NCBI RefSeq assembly: GCF_000613245.1
Contig: NZ_HG964936.1
Coordinates: forward strand, 1,963,670 to 2,027,669
DNA length: 64,000 bases
Direction of reading: 5' to 3'
From: Mycobacterium asiaticum DSM 44297
GTDB taxonomy: Bacteria; Actinomycetota; Actinomycetes; Mycobacteriales; Mycobacteriaceae
Below the pieces are notes generated by a model. The model was not told the DNA's origin, did not search any database, and was given only the letters and a program-made list of their open reading frames with translations. Below, piece by piece: positions 10,970 to 21,726 of the stretch. A program made the position numbers and the translations under genes. Position 1 is the first letter of the stretch, and each line of letters opens with the position of its first letter.

Positions 10970-13303
10970 ATGGCGCACACCCACACGTCGACGACGCACT
11001 GGGGCGCGTTCAACGCCCAGGTCCGCGATGGCGACATTGTGGCGGTGAGCGCCCTGGGCCGCGATACCAATCCCGCTCCGCAACTGCAGAACCTGCCCGG
11101 TGCTATTCGGCATCGCAGCCGCGTCGCCAATCCCGCGGTGCGGCGCGGTTGGCTGGAAGACGGCCCAGGCCCCAGCGACCGGCGCGGCGCCGACGAGTTC
11201 GTCGAGGTCGGCTGGGACGAGTTGATCGAGCTGCTGGCCACCGAGCTCAGGCGGGTCGTCGACCGGTACGGCAACGAGGCAATTTACGGCAGCTCCTACG
11301 GTTGGGCCAGCGCAGGACGGTTCCACCACGCCCAGAGCCAGGTGCACCGCTTCCTGAACCAGCTGGGTGGCTATACGGCGTCCCGGCACAGTTACAGTGC
11401 CGGAGCGTCGGAGGTGATCTTCCCGCACATATTCGGCGGCGAGTTCTACGACATGATGAGCCGGTCCACGACCTGGGACGTCATCATTGAGCACACCGAC
11501 CTGCTGGTGGCTTTCGGCGGTTTGCCGCTCAAGAACACCTCGGTGATGCCGGGTGGCACCACCCGCCACCCCGATCGTGACCACATTGCCGACTACCGCG
11601 CCGGTGGCGGAAGGTTGGTGTCGGTGAGCCCGCTGCGGGACGACATCACCGCGATCGCTGGCCATCTCGACGAAAAGTGCCAATGGATCCCGGCCGTACC
11701 GGGCGCCGACGTGGCTCTCATGTTGGGCCTGGCCCACGTGCTCATCACCGAGTCACTGGTCGATCGCGCCTTCCTGGACACCTACTGCACCGGATACGAG
11801 CGCTTCGAACGCTACGTCCTGGGCGGTGCGGACGTGGTGGCGAAGACGCCGGAGTGGGCGGCGCAGCTGGGCGGCGTGGACGCGGACACGCTGCGGGACC
11901 TGGCCCGACGGATGGCGGCGGGCCGGACCCTGATCACCACCAGCCTGTCGCTGCAGCGGACCGAGCACGGCGAGCAGACCGTGTGGATGGGCGCCACCCT
12001 GGCGGCGATGCTCGGCCAAATCGGGCTTCCCGGCGGGGGTTACGGCCATGCCTACGGTTCCAACGGCATCGGCAACCCGCCGCTGGCTTGCGGCCTGCCG
12101 ACCCTACCGCAGGGCTCCAATGCGGTGCGCAAGTTCATCCCGGTTGCGGCCATCAACGAGTTGTTGCACCGGCCGGGTGACAAGCTGCCCTTCAACGGTC
12201 AACTGCTCGATCTGCCCGACATCAAGTGTGTCTACTGGGCGGGCGGCAACCCGTTCCATCACCACCAGAACCTGCCGCGACTGCGCCGGGCACTGGCTCG
12301 GGTCGACACAATCGTTGTGCACGAACAGTTTTGGACCGCGATGGCCAAACACGCCGACATCGTCGTGCCCACCACCACCAGCTTCGAACGCGACGACTTC
12401 GGGGGCAGCCGCACCGATTCCACGCTGCTCGCCATGAAGGCGATGGTGGCGCCATACGCGAACGCCCGCGACGACTACGACACATTCGCCGCGCTGGCGC
12501 AGCGGATGGGGTTCGGCGAGCGGTTCACCGAGGGCCGCACCGGCTACGAATGGTTGGAGCACATGTACGGCAAGTGGGCGGCCGAACAAGATTTCGCTGT
12601 GCCGGCCTTCGCCGAGTTCTGGCACGCCGGCGAGCTCGAGTTGCCGACCCGAACCGGCCTGACGTGGTTCGCCGACTTCCGCGCCGATCCGGTCAATTGT
12701 CCGTTGGGGACGCCGAGTGGGCGCATCGAGATCTTCTCGGAGACGATCGACGGATTTGGGCTGCACGACTGCGCCGGCCACGCCACCTGGTTCGAACCGG
12801 CCGAATGGTTGCACGGCCCGCGGGCCGCCCAATTCCCGCTGCACCTGATCGCCAACCAGCCGCGCACCCGGCTGCACAGCCAACTCGACCACGGGGCGGT
12901 CAGTATGGCATCGAAAATCGATGGCAGAGAACCGATCCGGATGCACCCGGCGGATGCGGCGGCGCGCGGTCTAGGCGACGGCGACATCGTGCGGGTATTC
13001 AACGATCGAGGGGCCTGCCTGGCCGGCGTGGTGGTCGACGACGATTTGCGGCCGCAGGTGGTGCAATTGGCGACCGGCGCATGGTTCGATCCCGCCGACC
13101 CGGCCGATCCCGACTCGATGTGCGTGCATGGCAACCCGAACGTATTCACCAATGACATCGGGACATCCTCGTTGGCACATGGCAGCACCGGCCAGCACGT
13201 GCTGGTCCAGGTGGAGAAGTTCATTGGTGAACTGCCTGCGCTCCGTGCGCATGAACCGCCGCCACTGGTTCGGCGCGGCGAGGACTTGAGGGGCCAGGAA
13301 TAG
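10970..13303 (+). CDS. bisC: Molybdopterin oxidoreductase, biotin sulfoxide reductase type
   Basis: The 777-residue protein belongs to the DMSO reductase family (Rv1442 type) and should bind a bis-molybdopterin guanine dinucleotide cofactor. No N-terminal CxxCxxxC motif is present, so no [4Fe-4S] cluster is expected. SYGWASAGRFHHAQSQ lies near residue 109. The HSYSAGASE segment near 141 matches the place of the Mo-ligating Ser in DMSO/TMAO/BSO reductases. The C-terminal MopB domain (residues ~620-770) contains RMHPADAAARGLGDGDIVRV. No twin-arginine signal is visible, so a cytoplasmic enzyme repairing biotin or methionine sulfoxide is likely. The exact substrate is inferred from the family name only. 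Confidence 0.88.
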   Translation: MAHTHTSTTHWGAFNAQVRDGDIVAVSALGRDTNPAPQLQNLPGAIRHRSRVANPAVRRGWLEDGPGPSDRRGADEFVEVGWDELIELLATELRRVVDRYGNEAIYGSSYGWASAGRFHHAQSQVHRFLNQLGGYTASRHSYSAGASEVIFPHIFGGEFYDMMSRSTTWDVIIEHTDLLVAFGGLPLKNTSVMPGGTTRHPDRDHIADYRAGGGRLVSVSPLRDDITAIAGHLDEKCQWIPAVPGADVALMLGLAHVLITESLVDRAFLDTYCTGYERFERYVLGGADVVAKTPEWAAQLGGVDADTLRDLARRMAAGRTLITTSLSLQRTEHGEQTVWMGATLAAMLGQIGLPGGGYGHAYGSNGIGNPPLACGLPTLPQGSNAVRKFIPVAAINELLHRPGDKLPFNGQLLDLPDIKCVYWAGGNPFHHHQNLPRLRRALARVDTIVVHEQFWTAMAKHADIVVPTTTSFERDDFGGSRTDSTLLAMKAMVAPYANARDDYDTFAALAQRMGFGERFTEGRTGYEWLEHMYGKWAAEQDFAVPAFAEFWHAGELELPTRTGLTWFADFRADPVNCPLGTPSGRIEIFSETIDGFGLHDCAGHATWFEPAEWLHGPRAAQFPLHLIANQPRTRLHSQLDHGAVSMASKIDGREPIRMHPADAAARGLGDGDIVRVFNDRGACLAGVVVDDDLRPQVVQLATGAWFDPADPADPDSMCVHGNPNVFTNDIGTSSLAHGSTGQHVLVQVEKFIGELPALRAHEPPPLVRRGEDLRGQE

Positions 13304-13310
13304 CGATGGC

Positions 13311-13712
13311 CTAGTGGACCGACCGATTTCGTAGCCGGTCCAGCACGCCACGCAGGACGTGTTCGGTCGCCGAGAGCGGCGTCATCATCGTTTCGCCGAG
13401 GCCGACCACGTAGTCGAACCGTTCGATAATGGCCTCCACCGGCTCGAGCAGTACAACCAACCGCTGCGCGAGGTCGTCCAAGCTGGACAGCGTCCTGTCC
13501 AGATGGTTCAGGCCACCTTCCATGCGCTCCACGGTGGCATTGAGGGAACCTAGGCATTTGTTGAGCTCGACCAGGGAGGTGCTCAGACCGTCGAGGACGT
13601 CCTCGACCTGCTCTACCGTCTTGTCGGCATTCAACGCCGCCTGGGTAAGCGTCTTCACTCTTTGCCGAGCTGGGGTCGGGCGGCCGCCGCTTCTGTCTGC
13701 CATGACGGTCAT
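13311..13712 (-). CDS. Conserved hypothetical coiled-coil protein (Rv1444c homologue)
   Basis: The 133-residue protein has a basic N-terminus. Its central region (about 30-100) is amphipathic, with heptad-like Leu/Val spacing (VEQVEDVLDGL, LNKCLGSLN, MEGGLNHLDRTLSSLDDL), suggesting a long coiled coil. There is no signal peptide or membrane helix. The ATG at 13712 or the one at 13703 (MADRSGGRP) could be used, and neither has a clear ribosome site. It lies just after the pentose phosphate operon, as Rv1444c does, but nothing in it links it to sugar metabolism. Confidence 0.75.
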   Translation of the reverse strand: MTVMADRSGGRPTPARQRVKTLTQAALNADKTVEQVEDVLDGLSTSLVELNKCLGSLNATVERMEGGLNHLDRTLSSLDDLAQRLVVLLEPVEAIIERFDYVVGLGETMMTPLSATEHVLRGVLDRLRNRSVH

Positions 13713-13763
13713 TATTACCGCATTGACATCGGAGGACCTACCCCCGGCAGCAATTGCCCGCTG

Positions 13764-14504
13764 TCAATCGGAGAGTTTGCCCGCGGCGTCCCGATCGAGC
13801 AGCCATCGGGTGGTCTCCCGGCCCACGGCGCCGGCCGCCGGGACCGACACCGGATCGGCGCCGCCGAGGGCGGCGGCCACCGCGTCGGCTTTGCCCGCAC
13901 CCGAAACGATCAGCCACACCTCCCGGGAACGCTGAATCGCGGGCAACGTCAGGGTGATTCGCAAGGGAGGCGGTTTCGGGCAGTCCTCGACCGCGACCAC
14001 CAGGCGGTCGGTCTCGCGTACCGCGGGCGTGTCCGGGAACAGCGAGTTGATGTGTCCCTCGGGTCCCATGCCCAGCAGGTGGACGTCGAAATCGGGTGCC
14101 GTCTCACCGGGTGCGGCGTTGGCGGCCAGGATCTGCTCGTAGGCCAACGCGGCAGCGTCGATGTCGGCACCGAATTCGCCGTTGCTGGCCGCCATCGGAT
14201 GCACCTGGCTCGCCGGCACCGGAACGTGGTCGAGCAACGCTTCCCGGGCTTGCTTCTCGTTGCGCTCGTCGTCGTCCTCGGGCACGTAGCGCTCGTCGCC
14301 CCAGAACAGGTGGACCTTGGACCAGTCGACCTGTTGTCCGTCGGCGAGGTAGCGCAGCAGGGCGATACCGTTGCCGCCGCCGGTGAGCACGATCAGCGCT
14401 TGCCCACGAGCCTGAACCGCGGCATTGATGGTGCTGACCAATCGTTCGCCGGCCGCCTGCACCAGGGCCTCACCGTCGGAGAATACTTCAACCTCTGCGC
14501 TCAC
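13764..14504 (-). CDS. pgl: 6-phosphogluconolactonase
   Basis: Pgl hydrolyses 6-phosphogluconolactone, the second oxidative pentose phosphate step. The 246-residue product is the normal size (Rv1445c, devB/pgl). Motifs seen include [15 protein letters not shown] and [15 protein letters not shown]. The correct start is the GTG at 14504, which overlaps the opcA stop in a GTGA arrangement. A longer in-frame ORF upstream is spurious because it lies inside opcA. It is the last gene of the tkt-tal-zwf-opcA-pgl transcript. Confidence 0.94.
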   Translation of the reverse strand: MSAEVEVFSDGEALVQAAGERLVSTINAAVQARGQALIVLTGGGNGIALLRYLADGQQVDWSKVHLFWGDERYVPEDDDERNEKQAREALLDHVPVPASQVHPMAASNGEFGADIDAAALAYEQILAANAAPGETAPDFDVHLLGMGPEGHINSLFPDTPAVRETDRLVVAVEDCPKPPPLRITLTLPAIQRSREVWLIVSGAGKADAVAAALGGADPVSVPAAGAVGRETTRWLLDRDAAGKLSD

Positions 14505-15412
14505 TGGTACTGCACTTTCTCGATGCCTTGCAGCGCGGCGTGAAAGATCTCGTCGGCGTCCAGCCGACGCAGGTCTTCGGCCAGGCATTCACCGGTTTCC
14601 CTGCGCGCCAACGGAACCAGCGCTTCGGGCTTGGCTGTGCGGCTCAGGGTTGCGGTGGTTCCCTCCTGCGGCCGGCTCAACACGATGGTCTCGCTCTTGC
14701 GCACCAATTCCACCTTCAGCTCGCCGACCTCGCGGCGCACCGGGCCGTCGATGCAGTGGGCGAGCCAGCCCGCCAGGATATCCAGGGCAGGTTCGTCGCG
14801 CAGACCCGAAACCAGGGCCGACTCGATCGGCTCGTGCGGCGGCAGGTCGACGGCCGAGGTGAGCAGCGCCCGCCAGTAGGTGATGCGACTCCACGCCAGG
14901 TCGGTGTCGCCCGCGGTGTAGCCGGCCAGCCGGCTCTTGATCGCCGACAACGGATCGACCCCATTGGTGGCGTCGGTGATGCGGCGAATCGCTAACTTGC
15001 CCAACGGATCCTGCGCCGGAACCGCCGGAGCGACGTCGGGCCACCACGCCACCACCGGGATGTCGGGCAGCAGGAAAGGGATCACGACGCTGTTGGCGTG
15101 ACCGGACAGCGACCCGGACAGCTTGAGTACGACGACCTCGCCGGCACCGGCGTCGCCGCCCACCCGGATCTGGGCGTCCAGGCTCGGCTTGTCGGCGTAC
15201 GGGTCGCCGCGCATCGCGACGATGACGCGGCTGGGGTGTTCATGGCTGGCCCCGTTGGCGGCCTCGATGGATTCTTCGAGCACCGCCTCGCTGTCCGGCG
15301 CGATGATCAACGTGAGGACTCGGCCCATGGTGACGATGCCGGCCTTCTCGCGCATGTCATCGAGCTTCTTGTTCACCGCCGTAGTGGTGGTGTCAGGCAT
15401 GTCGACAATCAT
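14501..15412 (-). CDS. opcA: Glucose-6-phosphate dehydrogenase assembly protein OpcA
   Basis: OpcA is an actinobacterial and cyanobacterial partner needed for G6PD assembly or activation. The 303 residues equal the length of Rv1446c, and the N-terminus ([19 protein letters not shown]) and [18 protein letters not shown] are nearly as in M. tuberculosis from memory. It lies between zwf (40-base gap) and pgl (4-base overlap), which supports joint expression with its client. It is not an enzyme as far as is known. Confidence 0.95.
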   Translation of the reverse strand: MIVDMPDTTTTAVNKKLDDMREKAGIVTMGRVLTLIIAPDSEAVLEESIEAANGASHEHPSRVIVAMRGDPYADKPSLDAQIRVGGDAGAGEVVVLKLSGSLSGHANSVVIPFLLPDIPVVAWWPDVAPAVPAQDPLGKLAIRRITDATNGVDPLSAIKSRLAGYTAGDTDLAWSRITYWRALLTSAVDLPPHEPIESALVSGLRDEPALDILAGWLAHCIDGPVRREVGELKVELVRKSETIVLSRPQEGTTATLSRTAKPEALVPLARRETGECLAEDLRRLDADEIFHAALQGIEKVQYQ

Positions 15413-15452
15413 CCGCGCCGCTCCTCAGCACCCCTGCGTCCACAATGCGAGA

Positions 15453-16982
15453 TCACGGCCGCCGCCATTCCCGGCCGGTGCGGCGCAGCATCTCAAATGC
15501 CGATTCCGGGCCCCAAGTGCCCGCCTCGTACGGGTCCGGTTTCCCGTGCGATGCCCAGTTGTCCAGCGCGGGATCCAGTATCTCCCAGGCCAATTCGACC
15601 TCCTCATTGACCGGGAACAGGGACGGCTCCCCAAGCAGCACGTCGAGAATCAGCCGCTCGTAGGCCTCCGGCGATTCCTCGGCGAATGCCGAACCGTAGG
15701 AGAAGTCCATGTTGACGTCGCGGACCTCCATCGCGCTGCCCGGCACCTTCGAACCGAACCGCAGGGTGATGCCCTCGTCCGGTTGTACTCGGATGACCAT
15801 CGCGTTGGTGCCCAACTCGTCGGTCATGGTGGCGTCGAACGGCAGGTGCGGCGCCCGCTTGAAGACCAGCGCGATCTCGGTGACCCTGCGGCCCAAGCGT
15901 TTTCCGGTCCGCAGGTAGAAGGGCACTCCGGCCCAGCGTCGGGTGTCGACCTCGAGGGTGATCGCGGCGAAGGTCTCGGTTATCGAGTCTTTGGAGAACC
16001 CTTCCTCATCGAGCAGCCCGACTACCTTCTCCCCGCCCTGCCAGCCGGCGGTGTACTGGCCGCGGCTGGTGGTCTCGTCGAGGGGCTCGGCCAGCCGGGT
16101 CGCCGACAGCACCTTGATCTTTTCGGTCTGCAAGGCATGAGGATTGAAGCTGACCGGCTCCTCCATCGCGGTCAATGCCAGCAGCTGCATCAGGTGGTTC
16201 TGGATCACATCGCGGGCGGCGCCGATGCCATCGTAGTAGCCGGCCCGGCCGCCCAGGCCAATGTCCTCGGCCATGGTGATCTGTACGTGGTCGACGTAAT
16301 GCGCGTTCCAGATCGGGTCGAACAGCTGGTTGGCGAAGCGCAGCGCCAGGATGTTCTGCACCGTCTCCTTACCGAGGTAGTGGTCTATACGAAAGACCGA
16401 TTCCTCCGGAAAGACGGAATTGACCGTTTTGTTCAGGTCTTGCGCACTGGCCAGGTCATGCCCGAACGGCTTCTCGATCACCACCCGGCTCCACCGGCTA
16501 CCCTGTGGCCGAGCCAGCCCCGACTTGTGCAGCTGTTCACACACCTGCGGGAAGGACTTCGGTGGGATGGCCAGGTAGAACGCGTGATTGCCGCCGGTGC
16601 CGCGCTCGGCGTCGAGCTTTTCCAGCGTCTCGGCAAGCCGGGCAAAGGCGTCGTCGTCGTCGAAAGCGCCTGGCACGAAACGGAATCCCTCGGCCAACCG
16701 GTCCCAGTTCTCCTGCCGGAACGGGGTCCGGCAGTGTTGTTTGACGGCGTTGTAGACCACGTCCCCGAAATCCTGGGTGGTCCAGTCGCGGCGCGCGAAA
16801 CCCACCAGGGAAAATGTCGGGGGCAGCAAGCCGCGGTTGGCCAGGTCGTAGATCGCCGGCATCACCTTCTTGCGGGCCAGGTCACCGGTGACCCCGAAGA
16901 TCACCATGCCGCACGGCCCGGCGATTCTGGGCAGCCTTTTATCCCGCTTGTCCCGCAGCGGGTTATGCCACGCTTGGGTCAT
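15453..16982 (-). CDS. zwf: Glucose-6-phosphate 1-dehydrogenase
   Basis: The enzyme oxidises glucose-6-phosphate and feeds NADPH production. The 509 residues include the NADP-binding [10 protein letters not shown] near residue 30 and the substrate-site RIDHYLGKE near 200. The ATG at 16982 overlaps the tal stop (ATGA). It corresponds to zwf2 (Rv1447c), the paralogue that is clustered with opcA. Catalytic elements look intact. Confidence 0.96.
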   Translation of the reverse strand: MTQAWHNPLRDKRDKRLPRIAGPCGMVIFGVTGDLARKKVMPAIYDLANRGLLPPTFSLVGFARRDWTTQDFGDVVYNAVKQHCRTPFRQENWDRLAEGFRFVPGAFDDDDAFARLAETLEKLDAERGTGGNHAFYLAIPPKSFPQVCEQLHKSGLARPQGSRWSRVVIEKPFGHDLASAQDLNKTVNSVFPEESVFRIDHYLGKETVQNILALRFANQLFDPIWNAHYVDHVQITMAEDIGLGGRAGYYDGIGAARDVIQNHLMQLLALTAMEEPVSFNPHALQTEKIKVLSATRLAEPLDETTSRGQYTAGWQGGEKVVGLLDEEGFSKDSITETFAAITLEVDTRRWAGVPFYLRTGKRLGRRVTEIALVFKRAPHLPFDATMTDELGTNAMVIRVQPDEGITLRFGSKVPGSAMEVRDVNMDFSYGSAFAEESPEAYERLILDVLLGEPSLFPVNEEVELAWEILDPALDNWASHGKPDPYEAGTWGPESAFEMLRRTGREWRRP

Positions 16983-18097
16983 TTCTTGGCGGAGTCCAGC
17001 TGCGCCTGAGTCTCCTCGAGTAGCTCACTCCAGGACTCCTCGAACTTCTGGACGCCCTCGTTCTCGAGCACGATGAACACGTCGTCCAGGTCAAGGCCGA
17101 TGTCCTGCAGCTTGTCGAAAACTTGCTGGGCTTCCGCTGCGGTGCCGGTCACCGTGTCGCCGTTGATCACGCCGTGGTCGGCCACGGCGTCAATCGTCTT
17201 CTCCGGCATGGTGTTCACCGTGTTGGGCGCCACCAACTCGGTGACATACAGGGTGTCGGAGTAGTCGGGGTTCTTCACGCCGGTGGACGCCCAGAGTGGC
17301 CGCTGCACCCGGGCGCCGTCGGCCTTGAGCGCCTCGAACCGCTCGCCGCCCTCGAACACCTCCTGGTATGCCGCGTAGGCCAGCCGGGCATTGGCGACCG
17401 CGGCCTGCCCCAGCAGCGCCCGCGCCTCGTCGGAGTCGATCTTCTCCAGCCGCTTGTCCACCTCGGTGTCCACCCGGGACACGAAAAACGAAGCGACGGA
17501 ATGGATCTTGGACAAGTCGTGGCCGGCCTGCTTGGCCCTCTCCAGTCCCTCAAGGTAGGCGCCCATCACCGCCCGGTAACGCTCCACCGAGAAGATCAGC
17601 GTGACATTGACCGAAATCCCTTCCGCCAGGGTAGAAGCGATGGCCGGGATACCGGCCTCGGTGGCGGGGATCTTGATCAGCAGGTTCGGCCGGTCGACGG
17701 TCTTCCATAGGTCGAGGGCCTGCTGCGTGGTCTTGTCCGTGTCGTGGGCCAGTCGCGGGTCGACCTCGATCGATACCCGCCCGTCGACACCATCGGAGGA
17801 CTCCCACTGCGGCCGCAACACGTCACAGGCGTCGCGGACATCGTCGGTGGTGACCGTGCGGATGGTGGCATCGACGTCGGCGCCGCGCTCGGCCAGCTCG
17901 GCAACCTGGTCGTTGTAGGTATCGCTGTCGGCCAGCGCTTTCTGGAAGATCGACGGGTTGGTGGTCACCCCGACGACGCTCTTGGTGTCAATCAGTTCCT
18001 GCAGATTGCCCGACTTGATCCGGTCCCGCGAGAGATCGTCCAGCCATACCGATACCCCTGCCTCGCTCAACGCCGCGAGGTTTGGATTCTGGGTCAT
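16979..18097 (-). CDS. tal: Transaldolase
   Basis: Transaldolase moves a dihydroxyacetone unit between sugar phosphates through a Schiff-base Lys. At 372 residues it matches the longer actinobacterial type (Rv1448c). Motifs include [13 protein letters not shown] near residue 45 and NLLIKIPAT, which carries the conserved Lys region. The ATG at 18097 has AAGGTG upstream. A TTG two codons earlier is less likely. It lies 14 bases after the tkt stop and overlaps zwf by 4 bases. Confidence 0.95.
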   Translation of the reverse strand: MTQNPNLAALSEAGVSVWLDDLSRDRIKSGNLQELIDTKSVVGVTTNPSIFQKALADSDTYNDQVAELAERGADVDATIRTVTTDDVRDACDVLRPQWESSDGVDGRVSIEVDPRLAHDTDKTTQQALDLWKTVDRPNLLIKIPATEAGIPAIASTLAEGISVNVTLIFSVERYRAVMGAYLEGLERAKQAGHDLSKIHSVASFFVSRVDTEVDKRLEKIDSDEARALLGQAAVANARLAYAAYQEVFEGGERFEALKADGARVQRPLWASTGVKNPDYSDTLYVTELVAPNTVNTMPEKTIDAVADHGVINGDTVTGTAAEAQQVFDKLQDIGLDLDDVFIVLENEGVQKFEESWSELLEETQAQLDSAKK

Positions 18098-18111
18098 CTT
18101 CAATCACCTTC

Positions 18112-20217
18112 TCAATTATCGAGTGCTTCTTCCGCGGCGGCAGCGACGGCTTCCGCTGTGAAGCCGTACTCGCGGAATAAGGTCTTGTAGTCGGCCGATT
18201 CGCCGAAATGCTCGATCGACACGATCTTGCCGGTGTCGCCGACGAGCTTGTGCCAGGACTGCGCGACGCCGGCCTCGACAGCCACCCGCGCCGACACCGA
18301 CGGGGGCAGCACACTGTCGCGGTAGTCGCTGGGCTGCGACTCGAACCACTCTACGCAGGGCATCGAGACCACCCGCGCCACAATGTCCTTGTCCGCCAGC
18401 AACTTCTGCGCCCCGACCGCCAGCTGAACCTCGGAACCGGTGCCGATCAGCACGACGTCGGGCTCGTCGTCGTCTTCCCGGCCGCCGGCCTCCTGGCCCA
18501 ACACGTAGCCGCCACGCGCGACACCTTCCAGGTTGGTGCCCTCGAGTATCGGGACGTTCTGACGGGTCAGGATCAACCCCACCGGCCCGCTGCCGTTGCC
18601 CCGCGCCAGAATCGTGCGCCAGGCATATGCCGTCTCGTTGGCGTCGGCCGGGCGCACCACCGACAGGTTCGGAATGGCCCGCAGCGCCGAAAGATGCTCG
18701 ATCGGTTGGTGCGTCGGACCGTCCTCACCCAACCCGACCGAGTCGTGCGTCCACACGTAGATGGTGTCGATGTCCATCAGCGACGCCAACCGCACCGCCG
18801 GACGCATGTAGTCGGAGAACTGCAGGAAGGTGCCGCCGTAGGCGCGGGTGGGGCCGTGCAGGACGATGCCGGACAGAATGGCACCCATCGCGTGCTCGCG
18901 TACACCGAAGTGCAGCGTCCGGCCGTACCAGTGGGCGGTGTAATCCTTCGTCGAAATCGACGGTGGGCCAAAGGAATCCGCGCCCTTGATGGTGGTGTTG
19001 TTGCTGCCCGCCAGGTCGGCCGAACCGCCCCACAACTCCGGAAGCTTCGGGCCCACCGCGTTTAATACCTCGTTGGAGGCCTTGCGGGTGGCAATCGCGT
19101 CCTCGCCGGGGTCCCAGTGCGGCAGCTCGGCATCCCAACCTTCAGGAAGTTCCTCAGCGGTCAACCGGTCCAGCAGCGCCTTGCGTTCCGGCTCGCGCTC
19201 GGCCCAGGCGTCGAAGTCTTGCTGCCACTTCTCGTGAGCTTCCTTACCGCGGTCCACCAGCTTGCGGGTGTGCGCGATCACCTCGTCGCGCACCTCGAAG
19301 TTCTTGTCCGGGTCGAAACCGAGGATCTTCTTGACCTCGGCGACCTCTTCGTCACCGAGCGCGGCACCGTGCGCCTTGCCGGTGTTCATCAGGTTCGGCG
19401 CCGGGAAACCGATGATGGTGCGCAGCGCGATGAACGACGGCCGATCGGTTTCGGCCTTCGCGTTGGCAATCGCCTCTTCGATGCCGACTACGTTCTCGCC
19501 ACCCTCGACCTCCTGCACGTGCCAGCCGTAGGCGCGGTAGCGGGCCGCGGTGTCCTCAGACAGGGCGATGTTGGTGTCGTCTTCGATCGAGATCTGATTG
19601 CGGTCGTAGAACACGATCAAATTGCCCAGTTGCTGGACTCCGGCCAGCGATGACGCCTCGGAGGTCACACCTTCTTCGATGTCACCGTCGGAGGCGATCA
19701 CGTAGATGTGGTGGTCGAACGGGCTGGTGCCCGGTTCGGCGTCCGGATCGAACAGGCCACGCTCATACCGCGCCGCCATCGCCATCCCGACGGCCGAGGC
19801 CAATCCCTGGCCCAGCGGGCCGGTGGTGATCTCCACGCCCTTGGTGTGCCGGAACTCCGGGTGCCCCGGGGTCTTGGACTTCCAGGTCCGCAGCGACTCG
19901 ATGTCCTCGAGCTCGAGACCGAAGCCGCCCAAGTAGAGCTGCAGGTAGAGCGTCAGGCTGCTGTGTCCGGCGGACAACACGAACCGGTCGCGGCCCAGCC
20001 AGTGCACGTCGCTGGGATCGTGGCGCATCGTGCGCTGGAACAGGGTGTAGGCCAGCGGGGCGAGGCTCATCGCGGTCCCTGGGTGACCGTTGCCGACCTT
20101 CTGGACGGCGTCGGCGGCCAGGACCCGGATCGTGTCGACCGCAGCCGAATCGATCTCGGTCCAGTCGTCGGGGTGGCGCGGTTGCGTAAGGGCGGAGATC
20201 TCTTCGAGTGTGGTCAT
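18112..20217 (-). CDS. tkt: Transketolase
   Basis: Transketolase is a thiamine diphosphate enzyme of the non-oxidative pentose phosphate branch. The 701-residue protein has an N-terminal domain with NGHPGTAMSLAP, the ThDP motif region SDGDIEEGVTSEAS, and the pyrimidine domain with THDSVGLGEDGPTHQPIEHL. It is the first gene of the tkt-tal-zwf-opcA-pgl operon and divergent from ctaB. The promoter must lie in the 270-base spacer at 20218-20487. Confidence 0.96.
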   Translation of the reverse strand: MTTLEEISALTQPRHPDDWTEIDSAAVDTIRVLAADAVQKVGNGHPGTAMSLAPLAYTLFQRTMRHDPSDVHWLGRDRFVLSAGHSSLTLYLQLYLGGFGLELEDIESLRTWKSKTPGHPEFRHTKGVEITTGPLGQGLASAVGMAMAARYERGLFDPDAEPGTSPFDHHIYVIASDGDIEEGVTSEASSLAGVQQLGNLIVFYDRNQISIEDDTNIALSEDTAARYRAYGWHVQEVEGGENVVGIEEAIANAKAETDRPSFIALRTIIGFPAPNLMNTGKAHGAALGDEEVAEVKKILGFDPDKNFEVRDEVIAHTRKLVDRGKEAHEKWQQDFDAWAEREPERKALLDRLTAEELPEGWDAELPHWDPGEDAIATRKASNEVLNAVGPKLPELWGGSADLAGSNNTTIKGADSFGPPSISTKDYTAHWYGRTLHFGVREHAMGAILSGIVLHGPTRAYGGTFLQFSDYMRPAVRLASLMDIDTIYVWTHDSVGLGEDGPTHQPIEHLSALRAIPNLSVVRPADANETAYAWRTILARGNGSGPVGLILTRQNVPILEGTNLEGVARGGYVLGQEAGGREDDDEPDVVLIGTGSEVQLAVGAQKLLADKDIVARVVSMPCVEWFESQPSDYRDSVLPPSVSARVAVEAGVAQSWHKLVGDTGKIVSIEHFGESADYKTLFREYGFTAEAVAAAAEEALDN

Positions 20218-20441
20218 TCAGTCCTCAGTCCTGGGGTCATCAAACTGATCAATCCCACCCTAGTGCGGGATGGGTGGCCGCTGCAGGCCCAGTTCTGTGT
20301 ACCCCGCGGAGGCGATGTGAAAATATCGTGTCGGGGTGGTGAGCTGTGCAGTCGGCGCCTGGACGGGGTCGAATGCCGGAAGAAACGGCCCGAATCGACC
20401 CTGCGGGTCTGTGGTTGAGCCTGCGCGGTCTACCATCGTGT

Positions 20442-20452
20442 GTAGTAGAAGC
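20442..20452 (+). promoter_or_regulatory. 11-mer shared with the ctaA upstream region
   Basis: GTAGTAGAAGC lies 36 bases before the ctaB GTG start. The identical 11-mer occurs at 26030-26040, just upstream of ctaA, the partner gene in haem A synthesis. Here the upstream half reads CTACCATCGTGT, so a CTAC/GTAG dyad with a longer spacer is possible. A common regulator is an inference. Confidence 0.35.
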
Positions 20453-20487
20453 TGCGCGCGGCTGCGATTTTCCCGAGGAGTTATTGC

Positions 20488-21414
20488 GTGAGCGTTCGCG
20501 GGCGCGTCGCGTCGGGCAGGACAACAAGCCGGATCACCGGCACCTTGCTGGCGTACCTGGCGCTGACCAAGCCACGGGTCATCGAACTGCTGTTGGTCAC
20601 CGCCATCCCGGCGATGCTGCTGGCCCACCGGGGCAGCGTCAACCCGCTACTCATCCTCAACACGCTGGTCGGAGGCATGATGGCGGCGGGCGGTGCCAAC
20701 ACGCTGAACTGTGTGGCCGACGCCGACATCGACAAAGTGATGAAGCGGACGGCGCGGCGGCCGCTGGCCCGAGCCGCAGTGCCGACGCGGCACGCGCTCG
20801 TCTTCGGCTTGCTGCTCAGCGTCGGCTCGTTCGGCTGGCTGTGGTGGACCACCAACCTGCTTTCGGGTCTGCTGGCCGTGGCCACCATTGCGTTCTACGT
20901 GTTCGTCTACACCCTGCTGCTCAAGCGGCGTACCTCGCAGAATGTGGTGTGGGGCGGCGCGGCCGGCTGCATGCCGGTGATGATCGGCTGGTCGGCTGTG
21001 ACCGGCACCATCGGCTGGCCCGCGCTGGCGATGTTCGCGATCATCTTCTTCTGGACGCCGCCACACACTTGGGCCTTGGCTATGCGGTACAAGGAGGACT
21101 ACAAAGTCGCCGGCGTGCCGATGCTGCCCGCCGTGGCGACCGAGCAACAGGTCACCAAACAGATCCTGATCTATACCTGGCTTACGGTGCTGGCGACCCT
21201 GACGCTGGCGCTGGCGACCGGCTGGCTGTATGCGGCCGTGGCCCTGGTGGCCGGAGTGTGGTTCCTGGCGATGGCGCATCAGCTGTACGCCGGTGTGCGG
21301 GCGGGGGAAACGGTCAAGCCGCTGCGGCTGTTCCTGCAATCGAACAACTATCTGGCCCTGGTGTTCTGCGCACTGGCTGTCGACTCGGCGATCGCGCTTC
21401 CCACGCTGTTGTGA
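20488..21414 (+). CDS. ctaB: Protohaem IX farnesyltransferase (haem O synthase)
   Basis: CtaB attaches farnesyl to protohaem to give haem O, the precursor of haem A for aa3 cytochrome oxidase. The 308-residue UbiA-family membrane protein has about nine hydrophobic helices. Its first Asp-rich site is [20 protein letters not shown], and the second conserved loop is [16 protein letters not shown]. The GTG start follows GAGGAG. ctaA, the next enzyme, lies 3.6 kb away on the other strand. Confidence 0.95.
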   Translation: MSVRGRVASGRTTSRITGTLLAYLALTKPRVIELLLVTAIPAMLLAHRGSVNPLLILNTLVGGMMAAGGANTLNCVADADIDKVMKRTARRPLARAAVPTRHALVFGLLLSVGSFGWLWWTTNLLSGLLAVATIAFYVFVYTLLLKRRTSQNVVWGGAAGCMPVMIGWSAVTGTIGWPALAMFAIIFFWTPPHTWALAMRYKEDYKVAGVPMLPAVATEQQVTKQILIYTWLTVLATLTLALATGWLYAAVALVAGVWFLAMAHQLYAGVRAGETVKPLRLFLQSNNYLALVFCALAVDSAIALPTLL

Positions 21415-21637
21415 CCAGGGCGATTTGAAACCGCGCGGCCGGTGTCCGCGCTGCCGCTCGTTGTCTTAAACGCTCAGCGCCACAACGTAATTCGGTCCAC
21501 GTCGGGGGCCCGCCGCGGCTCCCTTGGCTGGACTCGCGACGGCCTACTCGGTTTGCGATACGTCCCGTCGCGATATCGAATCTGCTTGTAACAGCTCATT
21601 TCTAACAATCACCCCGTCAAAGGGAGGAGTGTCTGGC
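21415..21637. other. Spacer after ctaB
   Basis: This stretch shows no gene. PE_PGRS28 and Rv1453, which lie just after ctaB in M. tuberculosis from memory, are absent. The only notable element is the strong ribosome site AAAGGGAGGAG at about 21618-21629, which serves the short ORF that follows. Confidence 0.4.
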
Positions 21638-21724
21638 ATGACTTTGTTTGTCGCTTTCCGGGGGCTGGACACTTCCTGTGCCTGCGGGGGGGCATTTGAC
21701 GAGGGTCCGGCGGCGACCGGCTGA
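21638..21724 (+). CDS. Candidate 28-codon leader ORF upstream of the PPE gene
   Basis: An ATG with the best ribosome site in the area (GGGAGGAG, about 12 bases upstream) opens a 28-residue frame that contains a Cys-Ala-Cys pair. It stops with TGA just two bases before the TTG start of the PPE gene, which has no ribosome site of its own. This arrangement suggests translational coupling from a leader peptide. It could also be chance, and no homology is claimed. Confidence 0.4.
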   Translation: MTLFVAFRGLDTSCACGGAFDEGPAATG

Positions 21725-21726
21725 TC

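Noticed and set aside
15123..17009. A 628-codon open frame on the plus strand opposite opcA and zwf
   Set aside because: It lies wholly antisense to well-supported pentose phosphate genes. Its composition is a mirror of high-GC coding DNA, and it has no recognisable domain.
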